Origin: Acidobacteriota bacterium
GTDB lineage: Bacteria; Acidobacteriota; Terriglobia; Bryobacterales; Bryobacteraceae
Direction of reading: 5' to 3'
Assembly (NCBI GenBank): GCA_017304135.1
Contig: JAFLBB010000033.1
Span: 1-47,853 of the forward strand
Length of the DNA: 47,853 bases
Numbering within the stretch: the first letter of the stretch is position 1; the number at the start of each line of letters is the position of its first letter. Shown in pieces: positions 8,002 to 15,822 of this stretch. The notes beneath the pieces are model-generated. The model was not told the DNA's origin. It made no database searches and saw only the letters and a list, made by a program, of their open reading frames with translations. The position numbers and the translations under genes are program-made.

Positions 8002-9867
8002 ATGCCCCGCTCACTGCCCACCGCGGCAGCGCTCCTGCTCACCCTCTCTCTTGCCGCCACCGCCGCGCCCGTCACAGCGCACTTCGACGGCGCCGAATCG
8101 GAACACCGATGGGCACTGCGCGACCTCAACCCGCGCCTCCCCGCCGATTGGACGCCCTATCAGTTCCTCATCATCGAAATGCGCGCCACCTCGCCGCAGC
8201 GCTTCTACCTCACCTTCCATAGCCCCGGCCTCTCGCAGCGCCGCCAGATGCAACCGATGGCCGGCGTCTGGATCCGCGCCGCCATCCCGCTCCAGTATTA
8301 CCGCCAGCCCAACCGCTCCGGCCATGATCTCGCCTCGGTCGGCAAGGTCCCGCGCAATTCGTTCTGGATCAGCACCGGCGGCACCTACGGTCCGCTCGAC
8401 AAAGTGGAAGCCATCGGCATCACCATGATTGCCCCGCTCGGCAAACCCACCATCGAAATCCGCTCCGTCGAACTCGCCCAGGACGACCCCGGCTCCGATG
8501 TCCTCGGCGGCAAGCCCGTCGTCGACCAGTTCGGCCAGTGGATTCCCGCCGACTGGCCGGGCAAGATCATCAACCTCGAGCAACTCAAGTCAGCCTGGGC
8601 CTCTGAAGAAGCCGCTCTCCGCCCCGGTTCCTTCGGCTACTCCAAGTACGGCGGCTACCTCAATACCAAGGCCAGGGCCACCGGCTTCTTCCGCGTCGAA
8701 CAGATTGATGGCCGCTGGTGGTTCATCGATCCCGAAGGCCACCATTTTTTCTCCACCGCCGCCACCGGCATGGGCAGCGGCGCCGGCGACTCGCGCCTGG
8801 AAACGCGCGCCGACTACTTCGCCGCCATGCCGCCCATCGACCCCAACCCGCCACCCGGCGTCCGCGGCCGCACCGGCTTCTACAGTTGGAACCTCCAGCG
8901 CCGCCACGGCCCGCAATGGACCGGCAAGTGGATCGACCTCATCCTCCGCCGCCTCGACGACTGGGGCCTCAACACCATCGGCAACTGGAGTGACGTCCAC
9001 CTCTGGGACCGCCACAAGAAGGCCTACGTCGTCCAACTCCGCGGCTGGGGCATGGAAACCGGCTTCCTCGGCATGCCCGACGTCTTCTCCGATGAGTTCC
9101 CCAAGATCGTCGACAAAGCCGCCGCCGAGCAATGCGCGCCGCGCAAGAACGACCCCTACCTGATCGGCTACTTCGTCGCCAACGAACCGCCCTGGCCCGG
9201 CCGCGAATCGCTCGTCGTCGACATCATCCTCGACCGCCCGCCCACCGCCACGCAGCGCGAAGCCAAACGCTTCCTCGCCGCGGGCGACACCCCTGAGCGC
9301 CGCAAGCAGTTTTTATACCGCGCCTTCGACCGCTACCTCGAAGTGATCAACGCCGCCATCCGCCGCCACGACCCCAATCACCTCAACCTCGGCCTCCGCT
9401 TCGGCGGCGGCGTGCCCCCGGCTGAAATGCTGCGCGCCTCCAAGGCCTTCGACGTCTACAGCCTCAACGTCTATTCCACCGCCGTCAGCCGCGCCGTGCT
9501 CGATGAGATCCACGCCGCCACCGGCCGCCCCATCCTCATCGGCGAGTTCCACTTCGGTGTCCCGGCGCGCGGCCTGGCTGCTGGACTCGTCCAGGTGCGC
9601 GATCAGGCCGAACGCGGCGTCGCCTATCGATACTATGTCGAGCAGGCCGCCTCGCACCCGGCCTTCATTGGCACAAGCTGGTTCCAATGGGTCGACCAGC
9701 CTGTCGCCGGCCGCATGGATGGCGAGAACTACAACATCGGCCTCGTCGACGTGACCGACCGCCCCTACACCGAGTTCATCGAAGCCATGAAGACGACGCA
9801 CCGTCGCCTGCAAGCGGTTCACTCCGGCAAGACGCCGCCCTTCGATCAGAAATCGCGTCCGCAGTAA
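8002..9867 (+). CDS. GH50-like (agarase-type) glycoside hydrolase, secreted
   Basis: This 621-residue secreted glycosidase has a Sec signal at residues 1-21 (ending TAAPVTA). Residues 22-160 form a beta-sandwich carbohydrate-binding-like domain. The FGQW motif, then GRWWFIDPEGHHFFS and a TIM barrel follow. The candidate acid/base is E395 in YFVANEPPW, and the nucleophile is E515 in LIGEFHFG. This order matches GH50 beta-agarases and their soil relatives, though the substrate in a soil organism need not be agarose. The frame is open 57 codons further upstream, but the start at 8002 follows a perfect AAGGAGG by 5 bases and begins the signal peptide. The gene ends 35 bases before the convergent clpS. 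Confidence 0.82.
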   Translation: MPRSLPTAAALLLTLSLAATAAPVTAHFDGAESEHRWALRDLNPRLPADWTPYQFLIIEMRATSPQRFYLTFHSPGLSQRRQMQPMAGVWIRAAIPLQYYRQPNRSGHDLASVGKVPRNSFWISTGGTYGPLDKVEAIGITMIAPLGKPTIEIRSVELAQDDPGSDVLGGKPVVDQFGQWIPADWPGKIINLEQLKSAWASEEAALRPGSFGYSKYGGYLNTKARATGFFRVEQIDGRWWFIDPEGHHFFSTAATGMGSGAGDSRLETRADYFAAMPPIDPNPPPGVRGRTGFYSWNLQRRHGPQWTGKWIDLILRRLDDWGLNTIGNWSDVHLWDRHKKAYVVQLRGWGMETGFLGMPDVFSDEFPKIVDKAAAEQCAPRKNDPYLIGYFVANEPPWPGRESLVVDIILDRPPTATQREAKRFLAAGDTPERRKQFLYRAFDRYLEVINAAIRRHDPNHLNLGLRFGGGVPPAEMLRASKAFDVYSLNVYSTAVSRAVLDEIHAATGRPILIGEFHFGVPARGLAAGLVQVRDQAERGVAYRYYVEQAASHPAFIGTSWFQWVDQPVAGRMDGENYNIGLVDVTDRPYTEFIEAMKTTHRRLQAVHSGKTPPFDQKSRPQ

Positions 9868-9902
9868 GTGCGGCTTCTAATCGCCGCCGCTAGGCGTCGC
9901 CT

Positions 9903-10244
9903 CTACTCGTCTCCGCTGCCCGCCGCCGGTTCGATGATCGCCGACATGCTGCCCTTCGATTGCGCCATGCGCGGGTCGGCCCCGTAGGCGTGAATCTGGT
10001 CGCGAGCAAATTCGGCCTGCTCTTTCTCGCAGGTCATCACGATGGTCCGCCCCATCGTGTCCACTTCCACGGCATGGCGGAAAGCCTGTGTCTGCGAGCA
10101 GAGGAACAGGGCGCACAGCATTTCGATCACATACTCGTAGGAATGCTCGTCGTCGTCCAGCAGCACGACGTTCCACAGCGAGGCGTGTTCTTCGTGAGTG
10201 GCCGCTTCGGTTCCCGTTTCCGGCGCGGCAATGGTCGCAGTCAT
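9903..10244 (-). CDS. clpS: ClpS, adaptor of the Clp protease
   Basis: ClpS binds N-end-rule substrates and the N-domain of ClpA/ClpC, directing the protease to them. This 113-residue protein has a disordered N-terminal tail (1-22), then the ClpS core: WNVVLLDDDEHSYEYVIEML, a VDTMGRTIV segment and a C-terminal QIHAYGAD helix. The acidic pocket that binds the N-degron is intact (DDDEHS). Length is normal. There is no clpA or clpC next to it in the window; the 3' neighbour is the convergent glycosidase. It is divergent from ssrA with 202 bases between. No Shine-Dalgarno sequence is evident; GACCAT lies 7 bases before the ATG. Confidence 0.95.
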   Translation of the reverse strand: MTATIAAPETGTEAATHEEHASLWNVVLLDDDEHSYEYVIEMLCALFLCSQTQAFRHAVEVDTMGRTIVMTCEKEQAEFARDQIHAYGADPRMAQSKGSMSAIIEPAAGSGDE

Positions 10245-10430
10245 GTGTTGTATGGTCCGGCCCGGTCCGCATTCCGCCCCACCCGCGGGCGCAGGCGGCC
10301 TCAGCCGTCACTCCTCCCATGGTAGGACGCGGCGGCATGCTGGTGCGAATCCGGTGTCTGTCTCCCTCCCGCCATGCCGCGCACCACGGCCATGCCGCCC
10401 GATTCCGCCGGCCCCCGCGCGCGCCACTGG

Positions 10431-10436
10431 TACAAT
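10431..10436 (+). promoter_or_regulatory. -10 box of ssrA
   Basis: TACAAT (five of six consensus bases) lies 10 bases before the mature 5' end of tmRNA, the spacing expected for a transcript trimmed by RNase P. No convincing -35 box is visible. Confidence 0.6.
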
Positions 10437-10446
10437 AGAGAGGAAA

Positions 10447-10798
10447 GGGGGCGTAACGGCTTCGACGGGATGGATCTGTTTTAGGAAGGCGTGCCGGGTT
10501 CCAGGCTCCCGTAAAACGACTGGAAAAACAAAACTGCCAACACGCAGTTTGCCTACGCTGCCTAATTAATTAGGTGGCCGCCACCGCTCACAGACCCGCA
10601 TGGGGGCGTCATGGCGTCATCTGGCGGGATCGGGCGCAAGCTTCTGTCCGGAGCCCATGCCTTAAACCCAATCGGACTGGGCCGCTTCCGGGGCGCCGGT
10701 TGTCGCGGTTGTGGCCGACATTAAACAGCCGGATACGCACGTAGGCTTTCTAGGGCCGGCCATTTCGGACGCGGGTTCAACTCCCGCCGCCTCCACCA
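10447..10798 (+). ncRNA. ssrA: transfer-messenger RNA (tmRNA)
   Basis: tmRNA rescues stalled ribosomes and tags the unfinished protein for proteolysis. The 5' GGGGGCG (10447-10453) pairs with CGCCTCC (10788-10794), one G-U included, to close the tRNA-like acceptor stem, and an encoded CCA end follows (ACCA 10795-10798). The T-arm GCGGG-TTCAACT-CCCGC is at 10771-10787. The 5' side has the conserved GTAACGGCTTCGACGGGA. The tag frame is 10536-10565, resume codon GCC, encoding ANTQFAYAA and ending in TAA followed by further stops in TAATTAATTAG. It is a one-piece tmRNA of 352 bases. The tag ends in AA, as needed for ClpXP recognition. A -10 box lies just upstream, and clpS is the divergent neighbour. 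Confidence 0.96.
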
Positions 10799-10863
10799 AT
10801 TTCTTCTTCCGCATCGGAAACCCGCTACCCATCCTGCTCCATTCGGCGTACACTGTAGCCGGA

Positions 10864-10905
10864 CAAGGGCGGCGGACCTCGCCCTTGCGGCCATGTTCCG
10901 CCGCC
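10864..10905 (+). promoter_or_regulatory. two overlapping, mutually exclusive inverted repeats before the HicB-like gene
   Basis: CAAGGGCG (10864-10871) pairs perfectly with CGCCCTTG (10880-10887). GGCGGCGGA (10868-10876) pairs perfectly with TCCGCCGCC (10897-10905). The two stems share bases 10868-10871 and the second encloses half of the first, so only one can form in RNA. They lie between tmRNA and the HicB-like start codon, 11 bases before it. They could be an attenuator-like leader, an operator or a terminator region for ssrA; no U-tract follows either stem. A -10-like TACACT at 10849-10854 precedes them. Confidence 0.4.
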
Positions 10906-10916
10906 GGGCGGTGACT

Positions 10917-11117
10917 ATGCACGTCAAAGTCGTGATTCATAAATCCCAACAGGGTGGCTACTGGGCCGAGGTGCCCGCCATTCCCGGCTGTGCGAGCGAA
11001 GCGGAATCCATCGAGGAGGCCATCTCGCAGGTGCGCGTGGAGATTGAGAAGAGTCTCTCCCTCGCGCCCATTGAGTTGTGCGCCCACGGCGAGGAGATCG
11101 TCGAACTGGTAATGTGA
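10917..11117 (+). CDS. HicB-like small protein, no HicA partner
   Basis: This 66-residue protein has the single alpha/beta fold of HicB antitoxins: a strand MHVKVVIHKSQQGGYWAEVPAIPGC, then a helix SEAESIEEAISQVRVEIEKSL. This is the partial RNase-H-like HicB core; it lacks the C-terminal DNA-binding domain of full-length HicB. HicB normally neutralises the small RNase HicA, but no HicA-type frame (short, with a G-S-H segment) lies on either side. It is therefore likely an orphan or domesticated member, possibly with a house-keeping role. The ATG at 10917 fits the fold; a GTG at 10911 is an alternative. No strong Shine-Dalgarno sequence is present. Confidence 0.75.
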   Translation: MHVKVVIHKSQQGGYWAEVPAIPGCASEAESIEEAISQVRVEIEKSLSLAPIELCAHGEEIVELVM

Positions 11118-11146
11118 TCGCGTCCCCGGCCGCGTTTGCCTGCATC

Positions 11147-11311
11147 ATGGCTGACCACCCACAACCCACCCTGGAACCGCGAGGCGATTTCTATTGTCCG
11201 AGGTGTGAGCGGCCCGCCGACCGTCCGCTGGTCTGCGGCGACTGCCTCGCCGTCATCTGCCGCGAGTGCGGTTGTGTGCTGGAACGCTCCGACGAACTCG
11301 GATTCGGCTAA
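11147..11311 (+). CDS. zinc-ribbon microprotein
   Basis: This is a 54-residue protein with seven cysteines in short order: CPRC (17, 20), CGDC (30, 33) and CRECGC (38, 41, 43). This suggests one or two structural zinc sites, as in small rubredoxin-like or zinc-ribbon proteins. No enzymatic motif or signal is present. It starts 29 bases after the HicB-like stop and may share its transcript. The ATG at 11147 begins a compact frame; the reading frame is open 23 codons further upstream, but that part overlaps the HicB gene and looks non-coding. No function is assigned. Confidence 0.6.
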   Translation: MADHPQPTLEPRGDFYCPRCERPADRPLVCGDCLAVICRECGCVLERSDELGFG

Positions 11312-11356
11312 TTTCAGCCGCCGCGTGAAACCCTTTCCTCCCATTCGCCACCTACT

Positions 11357-11362
11357 TATAGT
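11357..11362 (+). promoter_or_regulatory. -10-like box of the proline dehydrogenase gene
   Basis: TATAGT lies 21 bases before the ATG at 11384. The start would leave a leader of about 15 bases that includes the strong TAGGAGG at 11368-11374. The -35 region has no good match. Confidence 0.4.
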
Positions 11363-11383
11363 GAGGGTAGGAGGCGCACCTGT

Positions 11384-12295
11384 ATGCTCCGGAACCTGTT
11401 CCTGTTCCTGTCACGCCAACGCTGGCTCCGGTCACGGATGGAGCGGCCGGGGTTTGCCGAGAAACTCGTGCGGCGGTTCGTTGCCGGCAGGACGCTGGAT
11501 GAGGCGGTGAAGGTCTGCCGGCGCCTGGCCGGCGAAAACATCCTCGTCACGCTCGACCATCTCGGGGAAAACGTCACCAATGATCTGGAGGCCGCCTCCA
11601 GTCTGGCCGATTATCAGGATGCGCTCCTGCGGTTGCGCCAGGAGCGGCTGGGCGGCACCATCTCCATCAAGCTCACGCAGTTGGGGCTTGATCAGAGCAC
11701 GGACGCCTGCCGGGAACGCGTCTTCGTTCTCTGCGACGAGGCCTCCCGCGGCGGAACCCGCGTGGAGATCGACATGGAGTCGAGCGCCTGCGTCGACCGT
11801 ACGCTAGCCATTGTCGAGGCGGCCCACGCCCGCAGCGGCAATGTCCGAGCCGTCATTCAGGCCTACCTGCGCCGGAGCGAGGCCGACATCCGGCGGCTAA
11901 ACCAGTTGGGCATCCCTGTGCGGCTCTGTAAGGGGGCTTACCTGGAGCCAGCCACCGTCGCGTTTGAAGACAAGCGCGAGGTGGATGAAAACTATGGCCG
12001 CCTGCTCACTCTGTTGCTGGCCGAAGGCACGCAACCGGCGCTGGCGACCCACGATCCCCGCCTGGTCACGCGGGCACTGGAGGAGATGGACCGTAGAGGA
12101 ACCGGTCCCAATGGAATGGAGTTCCAGATGTTGTACGGCATCGGCCGCGATCTGCAAAAGCGCATTGTTCGCGCCGGCTACCCGCTGCGGCTCTATGTGC
12201 CCTACGGCGTGGCCTGGTATCCGTACTTTATGCGGCGGCTGGCAGAACGGCCGGCCAACGTCTGGTTTTTGGCGCGGAACCTCACACGCGCCTGA
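11384..12295 (+). CDS. proline dehydrogenase, monofunctional
   Basis: This FAD enzyme oxidises L-proline to pyrroline-5-carboxylate and passes electrons to the quinone pool. The 303-residue protein is the short, single-domain form, not the PutA fusion. The barrel shows RLCKGAYLEP (about 184-193), DENYGRL, EFQMLYGI (about 246-253) and the C-terminal VPYGVAWYPYFMRRLAERPAN that holds the substrate-binding RRxxER. TAGGAGG lies 10 bases before the ATG. The second enzyme of the pathway, P5C dehydrogenase, is not in the window. Codon use is more G-rich than in the flanking exported-enzyme genes. Confidence 0.93.
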   Translation: MLRNLFLFLSRQRWLRSRMERPGFAEKLVRRFVAGRTLDEAVKVCRRLAGENILVTLDHLGENVTNDLEAASSLADYQDALLRLRQERLGGTISIKLTQLGLDQSTDACRERVFVLCDEASRGGTRVEIDMESSACVDRTLAIVEAAHARSGNVRAVIQAYLRRSEADIRRLNQLGIPVRLCKGAYLEPATVAFEDKREVDENYGRLLTLLLAEGTQPALATHDPRLVTRALEEMDRRGTGPNGMEFQMLYGIGRDLQKRIVRAGYPLRLYVPYGVAWYPYFMRRLAERPANVWFLARNLTRA

Positions 12296-12377
12296 CGCGT
12301 AGCTCATGGAGAAGACAAGACGCGAGGGCAAGTGGCCTCCGGCGGCAACTTTTCCCTCCGGCGAGGAGTCATTACAA

Positions 12378-12818
12378 ATGATGCGGTATTGGGCCTTTCT
12401 TGTGGGGAAGCTGGCCGGGATCGCCGTGGTCCTGCTGGCTGCCTGGCGGCTGGTGCATGTCATCTGGCCGGGCCCGGACCCCACCCTGCGCTACAAAATG
12501 CAGCCTTTCGGCACCGATTTGGGGTACACCATGGCCCTGCTCGGCATCTGGCTGCTCGGCGTCGGCCTGGTCTACCTGGCCATTCTCGATCAACGCTACC
12601 GCTGCCGCGCCTGTGGGCGGCGGCTCCACATGCCGGTCTCCTCGGGCGCCTGGAACAGCATCCTGCTGCGCGCCCCGCGAACCGATTACATCTGCCGCTT
12701 CGGCCATGGTACGCTGCGAGTTCCCGACGTCGATCTGACCGGCACGCCGCAGCCTGACTGGCACTCGGTGGACAACATGTGGAAGGAACTCGAAGACCTG
12801 GAGACGGCCGACAAGTGA
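12378..12818 (+). CDS. two-TM membrane protein with cytoplasmic zinc-ribbon
   Basis: This 146-residue protein has hydrophobic segments at residues 4-27 and 50-70, then a soluble tail. The tail holds C76-x-x-C79 and C106-x-x-x-H110, a probable zinc site. I cannot name the family. The frame opens at an ATG at 12306, but the pair of ATG codons at 12378/12381 is preferred because GCGAGGAG lies 9 bases upstream and the protein then starts directly at the first membrane segment. Its TGA stop overlaps the GTG start of the next gene (GTGA), indicating translational coupling. The two may work together at the membrane. Confidence 0.7.
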   Translation: MMRYWAFLVGKLAGIAVVLLAAWRLVHVIWPGPDPTLRYKMQPFGTDLGYTMALLGIWLLGVGLVYLAILDQRYRCRACGRRLHMPVSSGAWNSILLRAPRTDYICRFGHGTLRVPDVDLTGTPQPDWHSVDNMWKELEDLETADK

Positions 12819-13153
12819 ACACCCGTTCCGTACGGGTGGCGGCAGGCGTTGCCGTCCTGGTGGCCGCGCTGGCAGCCATGGCTTTGCTCAGCGTTCCCTA
12901 CTGGGAAAACCGTCAATTTGAAGAGGATCTCACCGCCCTGGTAGCCCGCCACTCCGCCTCCGGCTGGACCGCCGACCGCTGGCGCCAATCGGCCCTCGAG
13001 GTTGCCGCGCGCCGCGGTGTGCCTGCCTCCGCCTCCGAGGTCCGTGTCGAGTTGCGTCCCACCGGCCCCCGCCTGGAGGTCCGCTACCAAAAGAACGTGG
13101 ACCTTTTTGTGTATTCCGTACGTCTCCACCTGCGGGCGAAGAGCGGTTCCTGA
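12815..13153 (+). CDS. small membrane-anchored protein
   Basis: This is a 112-residue protein beginning with GTG at 12815, which overlaps the previous stop by 4 bases. One hydrophobic anchor spans residues 8-26 and the remainder would lie in the periplasm. The rest contains an amphipathic helix and three short strands ending in SVRLHLRAK. No known motif is recognised. The 4-base overlap with the two-TM gene makes an operon very likely. The function is unknown. Confidence 0.65.
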   Translation: MNTRSVRVAAGVAVLVAALAAMALLSVPYWENRQFEEDLTALVARHSASGWTADRWRQSALEVAARRGVPASASEVRVELRPTGPRLEVRYQKNVDLFVYSVRLHLRAKSGS

Positions 13154-13233
13154 GCGCGCCGAAAACCGCCACGCCCTGACTGTGCTCTGGCCAGGGCCTT
13201 GGGCCGCCGGGCCATGGCACAATAGGAGTTATC

Positions 13234-15756
13234 TTGGAACCCAAAGGCCGCAGCAGCCAGGCCGCTCCGAAATCCACCAAGCGAGGCCTGGGGCGCCTTC
13301 TCCGCCACCCCGTCGGGAAAGCCGTACTCGCCCTGAGTGTCTTCCTCGTGGTGACCGGGGTCGGGGTGTTTGTATACAACTACCTGCACTACGCCCGCCT
13401 CATCGACGCCAAGCTCGCCGGCGGGCCGTTCACCAACACCTCGAAGCTCTTTGCCGACTCCGAGGCCGTCAATGTCGGCGACGACACCTCGCCCGAGGAG
13501 ATCGCCCTCCGCATCCGCCGCGCCGGCTATGGTGAAGCGCGCACCAACCGCATGGGCTGGTTTCGCACCCGGCCGGACTCCATCGAAATCTACCCTGGCA
13601 GCGACTCCTTCTTCCAGGACGAAGCCGGACTCATCCGCTTCCAGGACGGCCGCGTCTCGCAAATCATCTCTCTCCGCGACAACACCGAGCGCCCGGCCTA
13701 TCTGCTCGAGCCCGAACTGATCACCAACCTCTTTGACAGCAAGCGCGAGAAGCGCCGCATCGTCCACTTCCCCGAGATCCCGCCGCTGGTGGTCAACGCC
13801 GTGCTCAGCGCCGAGGATAAGCGCTTCTTTCAGCACGCCGGCTTTGATCCGCTGCGCATCCTCAAGTCCGCCTACGTCGACATCAAGCAGGGCCGCAACG
13901 CCATGGGCGCCTCCACGCTCTCCATGCAGCTGGCGCGCAGCCTCTGGCTCACCACCGAGCGCACCTGGAAGCGCAAAATCCCGGAGATCTTCATTACGCT
14001 CCACCTGGAGCGCAAGCTCACCAAGCAGGAGATCTTCGAGCACTATGCCAACACCATCTACATCGGCCAGGTGAGCAGCTTCGCCGTGCACGGTTTCGGC
14101 GAGGGCGCGCAGGCTTACTTCGGCAAGGATCTGCGCCAGCTCACGCTGCCCGAGGCCGCGCTGCTGGCCGGACTGCCGCAGTCGCCCAGCCGCTACAATC
14201 CGTTCCGCAATCCCCAGACCGCCACCAACCGACGCAACATCATCCTGCGCATGATGCGCGACAACGGCTACATCAGCGAAGAGCAGTTGCAGGAAGCCCT
14301 CAAGGCCCCCCTGGGCGTGAACAGCAACGGTCTGCGCTCCGACGACGCTCCCTACTTCGTCGACCTGATCAATGAGAAGCTCATTGAGCAGTTCCAGGAT
14401 CACGACTTCCAGACCAACACCTACCGCGTCTACACCACGCTCGACATGCGCCTCCAGCAGGCCGCCGTACAGGCCATGTCCGAAGGCATCAAGGAAGTGG
14501 ACGAACTTCTGCTCAAGCGCGGCCGTACGAAGGCCAAGGGCTGGCCCCAGGTGCAGGCCGCCATGGTCGCCCTCGACGCTCGCACCGGCGCCGTGAAGGC
14601 TCTCGTCGGCGGCCGCGACTACGGCCAGAGCCAGCTCAACCGCGCGCTCGCCAAACGCCCACCAGGGTCGTCGTTCAAACCCTTTGTCTATGCCGCCGTG
14701 CTGCGCTCCGCGCTCGAGGATTCGGCCCATCCCATCACCACCACAACCACCGTCGTCGATGAACCCACCACCTTCTGGTACGACGACAAACCCTACGAGC
14801 CGAACAATTTCAAAAGCGAGTTCCACGGCACGGTCACGCTGCGCCAGGCGCTCACCAAGTCGATGAACATCCCCGCCGTCAAGTTCGCCGAAATGGTGGG
14901 CTATGAAGAGGTGGTGCGGATGGCCCGTGACGCCGGTATGAACCGCGACATCAAGGCCACCCCCGCCGTTGCTTTAGGCGCCTACGAGGTGCAGCCGCTG
15001 GAAATCGCCGGAGCCTACACGGTCTTTTCGAACCAAGGCCTTTATTCGCCCCCGCGCTTCATCCGCATGATCCGCAACCAGGACGGCAAGGAGATCTTCA
15101 CCGCCAAGCCGCGCGAGCGCCAGGCGCTCGACCCGCGCATCTCTTACATGATGGTGAACCTGATGGAAGACGTCGTCCGCACCGGAACCGGCGCCGGCAT
15201 CCGTTCGCGCGGCTTCGCGCTGCCCGCCGCCGGTAAGACCGGCACCTCGCACGACGGCTGGTTTGCCGGGTTCACCTCCGAGCTGATTTGTGTGGTCTGG
15301 GTCGGCTATGACGACAACCGCGAACTGGGCCTGGAAGGCTCGAAATCGGCCCTGCCCATCTGGACCTCCTTCATGAAGAAGGCCCACACCTTCCGCCCCT
15401 ACCGCAACGCCAAGCCCTTCGAAGCCCCCGACGGCATCGTCAGCGTCGCCGTCGACCCGCCCACCGGCAAGCTCGCCGGAGGCGGCTGCAGCGCTCCACC
15501 GAAGTGGGAGGTCTTCCTGGCAGGCACCCAGCCGCTGGATTACTGCAACGGCTCCACGGCCACCCAGGTGGCCGGTTGGGAGGCTGCCCCCAGCGAGGAG
15601 GAGCAGGAACCCACGGCGCAGGCCGAAACCCGCCGCGTGGTGGCCAAGCGCGTGGAGAACATCCCCACTCCGGCGGTTGAGCCGCGTAAGCCCGCCGCGC
15701 AACCGGCCGAGGAAAAGAAGGGCATTCTCGGCCGCTTCCTCGGGCTGTTCAAGTAA
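13234..15756 (+). CDS. class A penicillin-binding protein, PBP1b type
   Basis: This bifunctional peptidoglycan synthase joins glycan chains (transglycosylase) and cross-links peptides (transpeptidase). The 840 residues run: cytoplasmic basic tail; one TM helix (about 29-50); a UB2H-like domain (about 70-160) as in PBP1b; the GT51 domain with catalytic E194 in LSAEDKRFF and GASTLSMQLAR; the transpeptidase with S479-x-x-K482 in PGSSFKP, S543-M-N545 and K668-T-G670. The tail is Pro/Glu-rich and ends in a basic amphipathic stretch. All catalytic residues are present. The start is TTG at 13234; TAGGAG lies 6 bases upstream. It precedes two TPR genes. Confidence 0.95.
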   Translation: MEPKGRSSQAAPKSTKRGLGRLLRHPVGKAVLALSVFLVVTGVGVFVYNYLHYARLIDAKLAGGPFTNTSKLFADSEAVNVGDDTSPEEIALRIRRAGYGEARTNRMGWFRTRPDSIEIYPGSDSFFQDEAGLIRFQDGRVSQIISLRDNTERPAYLLEPELITNLFDSKREKRRIVHFPEIPPLVVNAVLSAEDKRFFQHAGFDPLRILKSAYVDIKQGRNAMGASTLSMQLARSLWLTTERTWKRKIPEIFITLHLERKLTKQEIFEHYANTIYIGQVSSFAVHGFGEGAQAYFGKDLRQLTLPEAALLAGLPQSPSRYNPFRNPQTATNRRNIILRMMRDNGYISEEQLQEALKAPLGVNSNGLRSDDAPYFVDLINEKLIEQFQDHDFQTNTYRVYTTLDMRLQQAAVQAMSEGIKEVDELLLKRGRTKAKGWPQVQAAMVALDARTGAVKALVGGRDYGQSQLNRALAKRPPGSSFKPFVYAAVLRSALEDSAHPITTTTTVVDEPTTFWYDDKPYEPNNFKSEFHGTVTLRQALTKSMNIPAVKFAEMVGYEEVVRMARDAGMNRDIKATPAVALGAYEVQPLEIAGAYTVFSNQGLYSPPRFIRMIRNQDGKEIFTAKPRERQALDPRISYMMVNLMEDVVRTGTGAGIRSRGFALPAAGKTGTSHDGWFAGFTSELICVVWVGYDDNRELGLEGSKSALPIWTSFMKKAHTFRPYRNAKPFEAPDGIVSVAVDPPTGKLAGGGCSAPPKWEVFLAGTQPLDYCNGSTATQVAGWEAAPSEEEQEPTAQAETRRVVAKRVENIPTPAVEPRKPAAQPAEEKKGILGRFLGLFK

Positions 15757-15822
15757 ACTCGCCGCCGCCCGCCTTTCCGCTGCCCGGCTAGTGTGCTGAA
15801 ATAGAGCCAAAGGAGAACTGTC

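Noticed and set aside
9868..9900. Small stem (GCGGC/GCCGC) between the glycosidase and clpS as a shared terminator
   Set aside because: Only 5 bp and no U-tract on either strand.
10771..10798. Separate tRNA gene
   Set aside because: The T-arm and CCA belong to the tmRNA; no anticodon arm is present.
10799..10916. HicA toxin gene upstream of the HicB-like gene
   Set aside because: No frame of suitable length lies between tmRNA and the HicB-like start.
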